Shown one piece after another: positions 25,803 through 34,409 of a stretch of DNA of 60,332 bases. Position numbers and translations under genes: made by a program. Below the pieces are notes generated by a model, which was not told where the DNA came from, did not search any database, and saw only the letters and a program-made list of their open reading frames with translations. Source of the DNA: a virus; the IMG/VR virus record IMGVR_UViG_3300043772_002998, positions 1 to 60,332 of that record. The stretch is one strand, 5' to 3'. Position 1 is the stretch's first letter. Each line of letters starts with the position of its first letter.

Positions 25803-27323
25803 TTAGGGCTGCGCTCCCCCTCCACTACCCGGCACATCCCAGGTGCTCTCATCATTCAGGTCAGGCAACGGCGCCTCCTCCTCTTCCATCGCCTTCTGCT
25901 CCCTATCCAGGGTCTCGACTTCATCGTCTGCCGTCCTGCCCTGCGGCAACAGGCCAGCGCGTGCCATAAGGCTTACCGCTGTCTTCCGCGTCGCCAGCGT
26001 AGCGTTATACCATTCCCGCACTTCACGTAGCGTATCAATATCAATCGGTTTCTCGACTAGACCCTTCTCCATTTCCAGCCCAGCATCCGGCGGCAGCTCC
26101 TCCCCGCTCATCTCCGCCCACAACGCCATCACGCTCTGCATTGCGGAAGCCTTGGCTTCCGCCACACCCGCCAGGGATGCGGTCAACTGAGCCGACGCCA
26201 GCACCGCTTCGGTGGCCGTGCGATCGGTCGTCGCGTTGCTCAGTAGAAATGCCAGCGTCTGGCGATCCATGAGCCCTTCCAGGTGCTCCAGGCTCTGCTG
26301 CCTGAGGCTAAGACTGCTGCCGCTGATCTCCTTCCAGTCAAAGTCCCCGTCAGCGTTGGGAATATCCACGATGGAATTGGGCCCGATCTCAAGCGGCATC
26401 GATCGCATCTGCCCATCCGGGCCGGTAACCGCTGGCACCCCCTTTCGCACACCGACCGGAAGCGCGCACTTATGAAGCAGCTCCTCCTGGTCTGAGTCCT
26501 TCCGGTACCAGGCCAGCGATAGCTCCGCCAGGTTCTGAAGCATCAGCAGACCACGGCCAAAGCCCTGCCCGATCGCCCCGGGATACCAGATCACCGGGGG
26601 AGCTTTTAGGGGCTCGCCGCCAGCACCCAAGAACTCCCCTTCTTTAACCACCTCCTCACGCCAGCTGCCCCGTCCTTTGCCCTCCACAAGCCGCAACAGC
26701 TGCCACGTGCCGCCAGTCATGACCCGATACAACGGCTCCAGCTTCACGCCGTACCGGCCGTCCTTCACCTCGTGGAACTCGCGCACCGTGACCGCAACCG
26801 GTACTTCCCTCCCGGCGATCGTCTCGGTTTGCCAGTTCAGCACCGCCGACCGTTCTGCCATCGTCAGCAACGGCCGCCGGCCCATCAGCCGCTCATCCCC
26901 CCGGTTGTCCACCTTGCCGGCAGGCATATCCACCAGAAGCAGACAGCCCTGATCACGTAGCACCAGCGCGTCCGCCTGCAGCGTGAACGCCTTTAGGCTT
27001 GTGCCCTGCCCGTCGATGTTATCTTGCGCCTCCTCAAAGCTCGGCGGCGCCGATCGCAACGACCACCGACTTAGCGCACCGGCAAAGCCAATGATCCCAT
27101 CACGGTAGAAGCTCGGGTACTTGGACCGCATGACGCGGCCCTTATATGCCCGCTGCGGTTCCTTCTGTTCCTGCGGCAAATACTTCGCCTTGACGCCACG
27201 CAACAGATCCCAGCAATCGCGCACCATTTCCAAGTCCGCGGCAACCTCCTCTAGGCCAGGATGCACAAAGCTTGGCAAACTGGGGTCGTCGGTTGGATGT
27301 GAGATTTTACCGGCCTGCGCCAC
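25803..27323 (-). CDS. Portal protein (DUF4055-like)
   Basis: A 506-residue protein starting at GTG 27323 (SD GGGGCGG). Patterns such as YLPQEQKEPQRAYKGRVMRS, YPGAIGQGFGRGLLMLQNLA and MDRQTLAFLLSNATTDRTATE fit the DUF4055 family of portal proteins in cyanobacterial and proteobacterial phages. It forms the dodecameric DNA gate at the capsid vertex. A late motif lies 38 bases before the start, between it and the sigma factor gene. Confidence 0.85.
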   Translation of the reverse strand: MAQAGKISHPTDDPSLPSFVHPGLEEVAADLEMVRDCWDLLRGVKAKYLPQEQKEPQRAYKGRVMRSKYPSFYRDGIIGFAGALSRWSLRSAPPSFEEAQDNIDGQGTSLKAFTLQADALVLRDQGCLLLVDMPAGKVDNRGDERLMGRRPLLTMAERSAVLNWQTETIAGREVPVAVTVREFHEVKDGRYGVKLEPLYRVMTGGTWQLLRLVEGKGRGSWREEVVKEGEFLGAGGEPLKAPPVIWYPGAIGQGFGRGLLMLQNLAELSLAWYRKDSDQEELLHKCALPVGVRKGVPAVTGPDGQMRSMPLEIGPNSIVDIPNADGDFDWKEISGSSLSLRQQSLEHLEGLMDRQTLAFLLSNATTDRTATEAVLASAQLTASLAGVAEAKASAMQSVMALWAEMSGEELPPDAGLEMEKGLVEKPIDIDTLREVREWYNATLATRKTAVSLMARAGLLPQGRTADDEVETLDREQKAMEEEEAPLPDLNDESTWDVPGSGGGAQP

Positions 27324-27351
27324 CAGCCGCCCCGCAATCTTTCTACTACCC

Positions 27352-27361
27352 TGAGCTTTCC
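27352..27361 (-). promoter_or_regulatory. GGAAAGCTCA late motif before portal
   Basis: GGAAAGCTCAGGG on the minus strand, 38 bases before GTG 27323 and just behind the sigma factor stop. If the sigma factor uses this motif, this is the first promoter it would activate. Confidence 0.6.
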
Positions 27362-27372
27362 CGAGCTAAACC

Positions 27373-28365
27373 CTAGACACCTAACCCCAGTTGCTCCACC
27401 ACTTCCGCCAGCTTCTCACCATCGACACCAGCGGCAGCCGCCATCCGCCGGGGCCGCTTGCTGCCGCCGATGCCGCGCTCTACCGAAAAGCCAAGCGGCG
27501 CCAGCTCTGCCTCTCCCCGCACCTGATGCCGACCGATGGCACCCTTGACGTGAACCGCGAATTGCCCGAGCGGTAGGCCCGGCACATGCCGCCGCTTGCC
27601 ATTCCAGCCGGCGACAATGGCATCCCGATCGCCGGGCTCCATCCGGTGCCATGCCCGCGTCGCAAGGTCATACAGGCCATTCAGCTCTGCGGCATCCTCG
27701 AACTCCTGATCTTCCAATACCTGGCCATTGCGCACCCGCGGTTCAGAGTCCAACCCAAGCACTTCATCCCAGTGCTTGAATTGCCGGCTGACGTGGAGCA
27801 TCTCGCGCACGTCCGCTTCCGTCAGAATCGCGCTACTGCTGCCAGCCCTTGCGCCAACCTCCTCCACGATCTCAGCCGCGCTCTTGCCGCTTTGCGCCAG
27901 CTTCCGCACCTTCGGCATGTACTCCCGCCAGCTGTGCGGGAACTTCACGGCATAGCCATAGTCCCGGATCCATTGCTTAATGGTGCCGACGATCTTCGGC
28001 ACCGCATGGGTTGAGAACTTATTGCCCCGGGATGGATCGAAGGTACGGGCAGCTTTGATCAGGCCCCACACGGCGGCATCGTGTAGGTCTTCCGCGGAAA
28101 ACTTGGTCTTGAAGCCCATCTGACGGGCAAATGACCGCGCCAGGTCCAGGTTGTTGACGATCAGTGCGTCGGACTCCGGCGTGCGTTTCGGCAGCCCATA
28201 GGCGTCTGTGGCGTCCGCATCCTCGGGGCTGGCATCATCCGCCAACTCAACCGGCGGCAGGTCTTCCGCGCCCTCCTGGGCCTCCACCGGGGGCGCCTCC
28301 ACCGCAGCCAATGCCGCCCGCCCGCTACGGCGCCCCCTGCCCCTCGGCGTTGCCGTTGCCGTCAC
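27373..28365 (-). CDS. Phage sigma factor, group 3 SigF/SigB-like
   Basis: A 330-residue protein. After an Ala/Pro/Glu-rich N-terminus (1-60), residues about 65-135 are sigma-70 region 2: EDLHDAAVWGLIKAARTFDP, then FSTHAVPKIVGTIKQWIRD. The AVPxIVGxIKxWxRD and following FPHSWREYMPKVRK pattern is that of SigB/SigF-type group 3 sigma factors, not the housekeeping type. Region 4 (LPLGQFAVHVKGAIGRHQVRGEAEL) is recognisable but degenerate. It overlaps terL by four bases and precedes portal. I infer it redirects host RNA polymerase to phage late promoters. Confidence 0.85.
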   Translation of the reverse strand: MTATATPRGRGRRSGRAALAAVEAPPVEAQEGAEDLPPVELADDASPEDADATDAYGLPKRTPESDALIVNNLDLARSFARQMGFKTKFSAEDLHDAAVWGLIKAARTFDPSRGNKFSTHAVPKIVGTIKQWIRDYGYAVKFPHSWREYMPKVRKLAQSGKSAAEIVEEVGARAGSSSAILTEADVREMLHVSRQFKHWDEVLGLDSEPRVRNGQVLEDQEFEDAAELNGLYDLATRAWHRMEPGDRDAIVAGWNGKRRHVPGLPLGQFAVHVKGAIGRHQVRGEAELAPLGFSVERGIGGSKRPRRMAAAAGVDGEKLAEVVEQLGLGV

Positions 28366-30014
28366 ACATCCTCCGAGTGAGCCTGCAGCTGTTGCCGCAG
28401 CTCATCCAATGCCCTGATCTGATCCGCCGTCATCCCAGGCATAACCTCAAGATCCCCCAACATACTACCCGAACCGTGGCCATAATGCACAGTTGAAACA
28501 GTCATCGGCCCTGTTCCCATCGCGAAGTTCACCGCCTGGGTCGTAGCGTCCACAAGGTCGTCGTAGGTGCCGCCGGGGAACTCCAACAGCTGCGCTACCA
28601 GCGTGGCCGTCAGCGGATGGAACCGCGGGAAGAACACCCGACCCTGTGTGAACTGTGGCGTGCTGGCGTTGGCGCGGGCGGTCTTGCCGCCGTCAGGGGT
28701 GACAGCATGAACGATGAAGCCGGCCGCGGACTGAATCAGGCTATCCACCACCGCCGGGCCATTGGCCTTATCCTCAATCACCAGCTCACCGAACTGCCAG
28801 ACCGGATACAGGGCCTTGATGGTCTCAAGCGTCAGGCTAAAGCCCATCCGCTGGTTCTTCATATCCAGCAACCACAACCCGGCATTCGTCTGCCCCCATA
28901 ATGTCATCGCCACCATATCATTGCCTGGGTTATCCTTAAATGCACAGTCAACAGAGTTAAACTTACGGATGAATCGCCGCGGAACCACCACGTCACCCGG
29001 TTCGCCCGCCACGCCTTCCGGCACCCAGAACCTGAACATCGGCGCCGAAAAGATCGTGCCGCCATCTGGTGTAGGCCGCTGCTGATATAGGGCTGCCCAG
29101 TCGCGCTCCGGGGTATTCAGTTTCTTCTTGCGGGCCCATTCTTCATCATACCGCTCAGGATCCAACGCCTCCCCAGGCTGCCGGTGGTCCGGTTCCTTCG
29201 TCAGCGTCGCCGGCACCGCCGTTTGGATCGGCTCTGCGATCATCGGCATTTCGATCACGTGCCACGGTTCTGCCGCGTCGCCGTCGCCGGTGCGTTCCAG
29301 CTCCTCCACCTGTTTGATCAGCCAGCCGATCAGGTCTGCCGTTGCCCATCGCGTGTGGGTGATGAGCTTGAGGCAGTCCGGCTCCTCCCGGGTATTGAGC
29401 ACCGACGACCACCAGTTGTAGAGCCGCCGCCGGTAGGCTGCGCTCTCCGCTTCATCCCGGTTCTTGATCGGGTCATCTACGTTCAGGAAGTGCGCGGGCA
29501 AGCCGGTACCAAGGCCCACGCCAGCACCCCAGAAGCCCCCGAGGGCATTGGCCACCGACCACCGACCCTTGCCGGAGCTACTGGGGTCCAATAGGCCGCC
29601 AGATGCCACGAAATAATCGCGGGCATCCTGCCCGAACTCTTGCGCCAGGGTCTGGGTGTGCGCGCCTTGGCCCCAGGTGCGGTCCGGGTACTTGCGCAGG
29701 AAGTAGGCTGGCCCGAAACGGCTAAAGACGGTGCTCTTATAATGCCGTGGCGGCATCATCAGCAGCACCCGAGATAGCTCACCAATAAACACCCGCTGGC
29801 CAATCTCAATCAGCCGTGTTGTATGCCTTGTGAATGGAAACTTGGGGTAGACCTCGGCGATCATGTCGCCAAAGCTCTTGCTGTAGGGCTCCGGTGCCGC
29901 TACGACCGGGTTCTTTCGCCGTTCCTCCACCTCCCGCATCTTTGCGTCGATGGCAGCTAGTGGCAGCGTGCGGGCGCTGGCGTGTTGCAGGATCCTGGCG
30001 GAAAGGTTGCGCAT
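28362..30014 (-). CDS. terL: Terminase large subunit
   Basis: A 550-residue DNA packaging ATPase and nuclease. Walker A is PPRHYKST at residues 88-95. The usual Gly of PPRHGKS is Tyr here. A DDP motif (FLNVDDPIKN) follows, with the coupling motif region at LKLITHTRWA. The C-terminal nuclease part has VDCAFKDNPGNDMVAM, LVIEDKANG and GTYDDLVDA, which carry the acidic metal-binding residues. It docks on the portal. The terminase small subunit candidate is 10 kb away at 39971. Confidence 0.92.
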   Translation of the reverse strand: MRNLSARILQHASARTLPLAAIDAKMREVEERRKNPVVAAPEPYSKSFGDMIAEVYPKFPFTRHTTRLIEIGQRVFIGELSRVLLMMPPRHYKSTVFSRFGPAYFLRKYPDRTWGQGAHTQTLAQEFGQDARDYFVASGGLLDPSSSGKGRWSVANALGGFWGAGVGLGTGLPAHFLNVDDPIKNRDEAESAAYRRRLYNWWSSVLNTREEPDCLKLITHTRWATADLIGWLIKQVEELERTGDGDAAEPWHVIEMPMIAEPIQTAVPATLTKEPDHRQPGEALDPERYDEEWARKKKLNTPERDWAALYQQRPTPDGGTIFSAPMFRFWVPEGVAGEPGDVVVPRRFIRKFNSVDCAFKDNPGNDMVAMTLWGQTNAGLWLLDMKNQRMGFSLTLETIKALYPVWQFGELVIEDKANGPAVVDSLIQSAAGFIVHAVTPDGGKTARANASTPQFTQGRVFFPRFHPLTATLVAQLLEFPGGTYDDLVDATTQAVNFAMGTGPMTVSTVHYGHGSGSMLGDLEVMPGMTADQIRALDELRQQLQAHSEDV

Positions 30015-30194
30015 CTAGCCCGGCGGATTGGCCCGCACTATCTTACACCGCCAAGCCTCTTCTCGTATCCTGATGTCTTCCTCGCTCAGTCGGTCGTATA
30101 CATCGCGATCAACCACCAGGATTCGCATCACCGGCACCGATTCGGCGATCTCGCAAAAGGCTTGGAGTGACTCTAGGGAAAAGTGCTTGCTCAT
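30015..30194 (-). CDS. Small protein directly upstream of terL
   Basis: A 59-residue protein (ATG 30194, TAG at 30015) with no gap before terL. An N-terminal helix (SLESLQAFCEIAESVPVMR) leads to a beta-strand and a charged helix (VYDRLSEEDIRIREEAWRCK). Tight coupling suggests co-expression with terL. Function unknown. Confidence 0.65.
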   Translation of the reverse strand: MSKHFSLESLQAFCEIAESVPVMRILVVDRDVYDRLSEEDIRIREEAWRCKIVRANPPG

Positions 30195-30619
30195 AATTTT
30201 GCCGGTGGCGCCTTCGGCACCGAATCCGCCTCACTGGTGGCGGCCATGATTGCGTGAACGCGGTTAAAAATCTCTCGGCACTTCCACATATCGTGCTGTT
30301 CGTAATGGCCACATTTGACCCCGCCAACAAGGGAGCCAATCACGTCTAGTAGCTCTTGACACAACGCCCGCCAGTCGGGAGAGGCGGCGCCATGCGGCTT
30401 CCTGCTGTTAACGTAATCCCGTATGTCGCGCATCTTCACGCCAACCCGTTCCTCAAGCCTTGCGCAGGCATGTTGCTGCTCGGGGGTCATGTCCTCAAAC
30501 GGCACCTGCAGCGGAATCAATCCGTCAGAAGTTAGCAGCCGCGTAGGGTTTTCTACTGCGTCAATTAGCTCAATCAGCTTTTCGATGGTTAGGCGGTTGT
30601 TGGTGTCAGGTATTGGCAT
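30191..30619 (-). CDS. Hypothetical protein with DWRALCQEL module
   Basis: A 142-residue protein starting at ATG 30619 (MPIPDTNNRLTIEKL). The second half contains SPDWRALCQELLDVIG, a module shared with the N-terminus of the 33055-33948 protein. It then has CGHYEQHDMWKCREIFNRV, which may bind metal. Overlaps its downstream neighbour by four bases. Function unknown. Confidence 0.7.
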   Translation of the reverse strand: MPIPDTNNRLTIEKLIELIDAVENPTRLLTSDGLIPLQVPFEDMTPEQQHACARLEERVGVKMRDIRDYVNSRKPHGAASPDWRALCQELLDVIGSLVGGVKCGHYEQHDMWKCREIFNRVHAIMAATSEADSVPKAPPAKL

Positions 30620-30659
30620 GGGTCGGGGGAAAGGCTTTTGGGCTTGGGGGATTGATCTC

Positions 30660-30926
30660 TTAGGTGCTTGCCGCTGGCGGATCCGCCCGGCGGGCGGCAA
30701 CGGCATAACCGGCAATGTCGCGCCAGTGCTCTGGATCGTGGGGGTTAGCGCCGGAGAGGACGCGCGCGAGCTTGTGACAGATCATGTCCAACGCCTCACG
30801 CTCGCCAGCATCCAGCTTGCTCCAGCCGTTGCTGCGGCGGATGCAACCCTTGAGGTTCTGGCTGAGCGCGCCGACGGTTTCCATGCCGCCGTGCTGCTCG
30901 TCACGGTTCGGGATGTCAGCGGTCAT
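30660..30926 (-). CDS. DUF6378-like small protein
   Basis: An 88-residue protein from ATG 30926. The helix REALDMICHKLARVLSGANP followed by HDPEHWRDIAGYAVAA has the look of a common phage family (DUF6378/DUF5664 style, HWxDIAGYA) thought to be related to MazG-like folds. The catalytic residues of MazG enzymes are not evident. Function unknown. Confidence 0.65.
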   Translation of the reverse strand: MTADIPNRDEQHGGMETVGALSQNLKGCIRRSNGWSKLDAGEREALDMICHKLARVLSGANPHDPEHWRDIAGYAVAARRADPPAAST

Positions 30927-31216
30927 CGCTTCGCCTCCTCCACGGGCCGGCTGAGCACCATAACGCGACTTACAGTGCATGGCTCGCCGGGAGCTGATGC
31001 GCACTCCTGCCGGGCTACAACTCCAATCAATGCGCCATCTTGAGCCTGAGCGAGCTGATTGATCACGGCAGGGCTTGTGGCCTTAAGACGCACATCCGCA
31101 AGGCCTGTCCTGGTTGGCTGCCGCAGCTTCCACTTTGCTATCCCACCATCAATGGCGAGGCTATGCAAATGGCCAACGTAGGTGCAGGCTTGGCCAGGGG
31201 TTGGGGGAAAGGTCAT
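30923..31216 (-). CDS. Small beta-rich hypothetical protein
   Basis: A 97-residue protein (WKLRQPTRTGLADVRLKATSP) overlapping the next gene by four bases. Likely a single beta domain. No family is recognised. Confidence 0.6.
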   Translation of the reverse strand: MTFPPTPGQACTYVGHLHSLAIDGGIAKWKLRQPTRTGLADVRLKATSPAVINQLAQAQDGALIGVVARQECASAPGEPCTVSRVMVLSRPVEEAKR

Positions 31217-31241
31217 TGGATTGGGTTGTGGGTGGTGGGGG

Positions 31242-31541
31242 TCATGGCTGCGGATCCTCTTTGCCCTGTGGCGGCTTCATGCCCCGCACGTTGCCGGCGA
31301 AGCCCTGGGCTAGCTGCAGCTGGCGGCGTGCAGCGTTCAAATGGGCATCAGCTCGGCGGGTCAGCTCGGCGTGCGCTTCCTCCCATGTGTCGAACACTTT
31401 ACCCGCCTTTTTCTGTTTGGTAATGTGGTCGGCGAAGTATTCGTGAAATCCCCTAAACCATACAAACACAGCGGTTTCTTTTGTGCATTCGCAGGCTTTG
31501 ATTTCTGCCCGGTAGTCGTGAACAACGTACTTCGTGCTCAT
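31242..31541 (-). CDS. Small aromatic-rich hypothetical protein
   Basis: A 99-residue protein (KETAVFVWFRGFHEYFADHI) with a helical, positively charged second half (EAHAELTRRADAHLNAARRQ). Overlaps its upstream neighbour by four bases. Function unknown. Confidence 0.6.
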   Translation of the reverse strand: MSTKYVVHDYRAEIKACECTKETAVFVWFRGFHEYFADHITKQKKAGKVFDTWEEAHAELTRRADAHLNAARRQLQLAQGFAGNVRGMKPPQGKEDPQP

Positions 31542-31963
31542 GGCTGCCCCTCCCCAGCTGCGGCCTGCACCGCATCAACACCAGCGGCGGCAATCTCAGC
31601 GGCCGTGCCGTTGTTCCAGTAGATCGGCAGCAGGCCACCGGCGGCGGCCATTTCGTCGCGGAATCGTTGGATAATCCCCTGTTGCTGCGGCGTGTATGCC
31701 ATGGATGTTTCTGGCTTGGATTTTGCCGCCTCCCGGATCGCTTCCTCCATCGCAACCCGCGCAATGCCGGCCGCTGCCAGGAATGCAGCATTGTCGGGGG
31801 TGACGTTGTAGTAATACCGGGTTGACCCATCGCCAACGCAATGGGTTAGGCGAAACTCGCCGGCTTGCATGCGGTCGCCGTCACGGTGCCAATCAGAGAC
31901 ATTGCCGTAGGGGACGTAACGGCGGCCCTTCTTGACGTACAGCGTAGTGGTGGGCTGATCCAT
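31538..31963 (-). CDS. Hypothetical accessory protein
   Basis: A 141-residue protein from ATG 31963 (MDQPTTTLYVKKGRRYVPYG). The N-terminal half is a small beta domain (GEFRLTHCVGDGSTRYYYNV), and the second half is Ala-rich and helical. The start was chosen because the longer frame upstream has no coding character. A GAGG-loop hairpin lies in the leader. Confidence 0.65.
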   Translation of the reverse strand: MDQPTTTLYVKKGRRYVPYGNVSDWHRDGDRMQAGEFRLTHCVGDGSTRYYYNVTPDNAAFLAAAGIARVAMEEAIREAAKSKPETSMAYTPQQQGIIQRFRDEMAAAGGLLPIYWNNGTAAEIAAAGVDAVQAAAGEGQP

Positions 31964-31982
31964 AACTGTTCTGGTTTGCAAG

Positions 31983-31999
31983 GCGGGACCTCCCCGCCG
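31983..31999 (-). promoter_or_regulatory. Leader hairpin with GAGG loop
   Basis: On the minus strand GGCGGG-gaggt-CCCGCC, 20 bases before ATG 31963. A possible -10 (TATGAT at 32004-32009) lies just upstream. It is one of five similar leader hairpins. Confidence 0.45.
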
Positions 32000-32108
32000 A
32001 TTGATCATAGCGCAAAAGGGGTGTCCCGGCTTCGGTTCCCTTGCGATCCCCAGTAGATGGCAAAGACGCTCCGCCTTACGGTTTGGAGCTGACCGGGACT
32101 GCAACAGT

Positions 32109-32354
32109 CTACACGGTTTCGGCAGCATGCCGGCGCCTTTCGCGTTGCCGGCGGTTCTGCCGTTGCGCCCATTCTGCCGCCCGTTCACGGCCCTCGGGGG
32201 TGTGCTTAAGCCAGCACCGGGAGCACAGGGGCCCATGGTTGCCGCGGCTGTGGCGTGGGCATCCTGGTGTCGCGCATGGGCCCGGGACAGGCGGTAGCTC
32301 ACCTGCCTTTCGGAGGCGATAGCGGCGGGTGCGTTCGGCAGGCGTCAACGCCAT
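32109..32354 (-). CDS. Small zinc-ribbon-like protein
   Basis: An 81-residue basic protein beginning LTPAERTRRYRLRKAGELPP, with CATPGCPRHSRG and CSRCW suggesting a zinc ribbon or truncated HNH fold. Proteins of this type are common in cyanophages. Probably nucleic-acid binding. It overlaps the next upstream gene by ten bases. Confidence 0.7.
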   Translation of the reverse strand: MALTPAERTRRYRLRKAGELPPVPGPCATPGCPRHSRGNHGPLCSRCWLKHTPEGRERAAEWAQRQNRRQRERRRHAAETV

Positions 32355-32647
32355 GTCTGGCGGCGCCTGGGGCGCGGTCGAGGAGGGGCGGGGAGGACGG
32401 GCAGCACGGGGGCCGGGCCGCCTTGGCGCGCCAGCTCCTCCCGCAGCTCTCGCACGCAGTCAGGGCAGCCCCAGGCGTTTTCCGGCTGCTGGCCATGGGT
32501 GGGGCAATGGCGGAGGCGGGCCGGCATGGATCGACGGCGGCGGGGCTGGTAGCGGCTGAACCGGGGATGCCAGGGCCAGCCGCACAGCACCAGACAGAAC
32601 AGGGCGCCCAGGTTAAAGCCAATCAGGAAGGTTTTCAGCGTGGTCAT
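32345..32647 (-). CDS. Membrane-anchored protein with Cys/His motif
   Basis: A 100-residue protein: N-terminal transmembrane helix (TFLIGFNLGALFCLVLCGW), then a basic region, then CPTHGQQPENAWGCPDCV, a probable zinc knuckle, and a Pro/Arg-rich tail. The combination suggests an inner-membrane small protein with a metal-binding cytoplasmic part. Function unknown. Confidence 0.65.
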   Translation of the reverse strand: MTTLKTFLIGFNLGALFCLVLCGWPWHPRFSRYQPRRRRSMPARLRHCPTHGQQPENAWGCPDCVRELREELARQGGPAPVLPVLPAPPRPRPRRRQTWR

Positions 32648-32814
32648 CCCATCACCTCCAGCGCATTGATCACGGCCACCAGGTCAGCCCCCGGCGGCAG
32701 GGCACGCAGGGCAGCGGCGAGGCTTACAGGCTCCGGGAACTCCAGCGGGCCGGTGCGGTCGTAGCGGTCAAGGTAGGCGTCCACCATGGCGGTGGCGATC
32801 TCCTTGGGGGTCAT
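32644..32814 (-). CDS. Small helical hypothetical protein
   Basis: 56 residues from ATG 32814 (MTPKEIATAMVDAYLDRYD), with an amphipathic helix and a hydrophobic C-terminal helix (LVAVINALEVMG). Overlaps both neighbours by four bases. Function unknown. Confidence 0.6.
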   Translation of the reverse strand: MTPKEIATAMVDAYLDRYDRTGPLEFPEPVSLAAALRALPPGADLVAVINALEVMG

Positions 32815-33062
32815 GGCTGCACCTCCCCCGCGGCGGCAATGGGGCTGATGTGCTTGCCGATCTCTTTGATCAGCCGCCATCTGGCGCGGTCCGCTTCGGC
32901 TTCGGTGAGGACACGGCGGAATCGCAGGCGGAATATCTCGTCAGCGTCCCGCTGTAGGTTTTGTCGGGCTAGCTCAAGGTTAATCATTAGTCCCTGATTC
33001 TTTAGTTGCTCCTCAATACATGGCGACAGGGCGCCGAACTCCAGGTAGAGCTTGTCAGCCAT
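32811..33062 (-). CDS. Small helical hypothetical protein
   Basis: 83 residues, almost entirely helical and charged (RQNLQRDADEIFRLRFRRVL, then EADRARWRLIKEIGKHIS). It overlaps the downstream start by four bases and the upstream stop by eight. Function unknown. Confidence 0.6.
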   Translation of the reverse strand: MADKLYLEFGALSPCIEEQLKNQGLMINLELARQNLQRDADEIFRLRFRRVLTEAEADRARWRLIKEIGKHISPIAAAGEVQP

Positions 33063-33948
33063 CGTCCCGGCCCTCCCCAGCGGCGGCGGCGGGCACCGGC
33101 AGCGCCCAGTGGGGCAACCAGTGGGAAAAGCAATACTTCAGGTGCGGCACTCCGGGGTTGACGACGCTCATCAACCTCCAATCACCCTCAACCTTTCCGC
33201 ACAGCCAGCACCGATCCTCTGAATCGCAATCCTCCGGCCCCGGCAGCCGCTCACTCACCGGCACCGGCTGCGGCACCGCAGCGCCGCCCCAGCGGGCCAG
33301 GGCGATATGAGTCCATTCGATGCACGCCACAAGCGGGATGGCGCCGAAATAGGCGGATCCAAACCGGTCGCTCCACCACGCACGGAAGCCCGATTCGATC
33401 TCATCGCTCGTCGGTTGCGCCCCCACCTGCGGCAGCTGCACCGCAGCGCCGCCCCAGCGGGCAAGCACGGCGCGGGCGAAGTGCTCCACGAATTCTGCGA
33501 ACGTCTGGCGGTCATGGGCCGCCATCACCTCGCTGCAGAGCCTCGTAGCCTGAGCTCTCGTGATCTCCGCCCCCGCCTGCGGCGGCGGCCCCGCCTCGCG
33601 GGTGGCGGCCGGCGGGGTGGAGGCCACTTCTGCTAGCACCATGGGCGCCATCTCTGCTGCTACCTCATCGGGGTCCCCGTAGTGACCTTCAACTGTTGCT
33701 TCGTGCCCGGCGATATACCCGGAGCAGACACCGGCGGTCACCAGGCGCAGCCGTTCATCTTCACCCATGGCCGGCGGGGTGGCCAGGGCGGCGCGGACGC
33801 GGGCCAGAAGAGGGGATGGCCCGTGATCAGAGCCAACCCAGGGGCCGTGCTGAATCGCTTGGGACTCGGCGTAGGCATCCCGTAGCTCCTGGCACAACGC
33901 CCTCCAGTCGGGCGCGGCCGGCAACGGCGTGGGGGTGGGGTCAGGCAT
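33055..33948 (-). CDS. Multi-module protein ending in DUF551
   Basis: A 297-residue mosaic. It starts with PDWRALCQELRDAYAE, the module also seen at 30191-30619. The middle has two copies of LARWGGAAV followed by different tails, evidence of internal duplication. The end (VPVSERLPGPEDCDSEDRCW ... HWLPHWALP) is DUF551-like, with Cys pairs that may bind zinc. Such modular proteins are typical of phage accessory regions. Function unknown. Confidence 0.7.
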   Translation of the reverse strand: MPDPTPTPLPAAPDWRALCQELRDAYAESQAIQHGPWVGSDHGPSPLLARVRAALATPPAMGEDERLRLVTAGVCSGYIAGHEATVEGHYGDPDEVAAEMAPMVLAEVASTPPAATREAGPPPQAGAEITRAQATRLCSEVMAAHDRQTFAEFVEHFARAVLARWGGAAVQLPQVGAQPTSDEIESGFRAWWSDRFGSAYFGAIPLVACIEWTHIALARWGGAAVPQPVPVSERLPGPEDCDSEDRCWLCGKVEGDWRLMSVVNPGVPHLKYCFSHWLPHWALPVPAAAAGEGRDDG

Positions 33949-34117
33949 CGGGGGTCTCCTTGGGTTGGGTGGTGTCTAGTTCGTCAGCGACGCCCCGGAA
34001 GGCATCGGCCAGTAGTTTCTGTTCGGCTTTGTCGAGTAGCGAAGTTGTGATCGTGCTTTTATTACCAGAGACACAAACCTCGGCGTATTCGCCGATGTGC
34101 CTAACGCTCAGAATCAC
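33941..34117 (-). CDS. Small hypothetical protein overlapping both neighbours
   Basis: A 58-residue protein from GTG 34117 to TGA at 33941, overlapping the gene upstream by 17 bases and downstream by eight. It reads VRHIGEYAEVCVSGNKST then LLDKAEQKLLADAFRGVADE, a natural beta-then-helix pattern. Function unknown. Confidence 0.55.
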   Translation of the reverse strand: MILSVRHIGEYAEVCVSGNKSTITTSLLDKAEQKLLADAFRGVADELDTTQPKETPDA

Positions 34118-34409
34118 TAGCTGTCTCCGTGGGTTGGGTGGTGTGCTGGCCCGCCCCGCCGGCCAGCTCGGCGGCGATGGCGAGCTGCTGGGCGCGGATG
34201 ATCATGCGCGATAACAGTCCATCAACGTCGGCATCGTCCCCTGATCCGTCCCATGTCGGGCAGACTTCTTCGGGCAGCGTCTGATCCACCAGGGCGCGGA
34301 TGGCGGCGGCGGCAACGTCGCGGCGCGTAAGCAGAAAGGTAGTTACGCAGACTTTGTCTACGGCATCAAGCACCGCCTGAGCGGCGGGGGAAAGGGGCGG
34401 AGTGGTCAT
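34101..34409 (-). CDS. Small hypothetical protein
   Basis: 102 residues. It opens with LSPAAQAVLDAVDKVCVTTF, a helical start common in cyanophage accessory proteins, followed by an acidic loop (GSGDDADVDGLLSRM) and an Ala-rich helix. Overlaps the upstream sulfotransferase-like gene by four bases. Function unknown. Confidence 0.65.
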   Translation of the reverse strand: MTTPPLSPAAQAVLDAVDKVCVTTFLLTRRDVAAAAIRALVDQTLPEEVCPTWDGSGDDADVDGLLSRMIIRAQQLAIAAELAGGAGQHTTQPTETASDSER

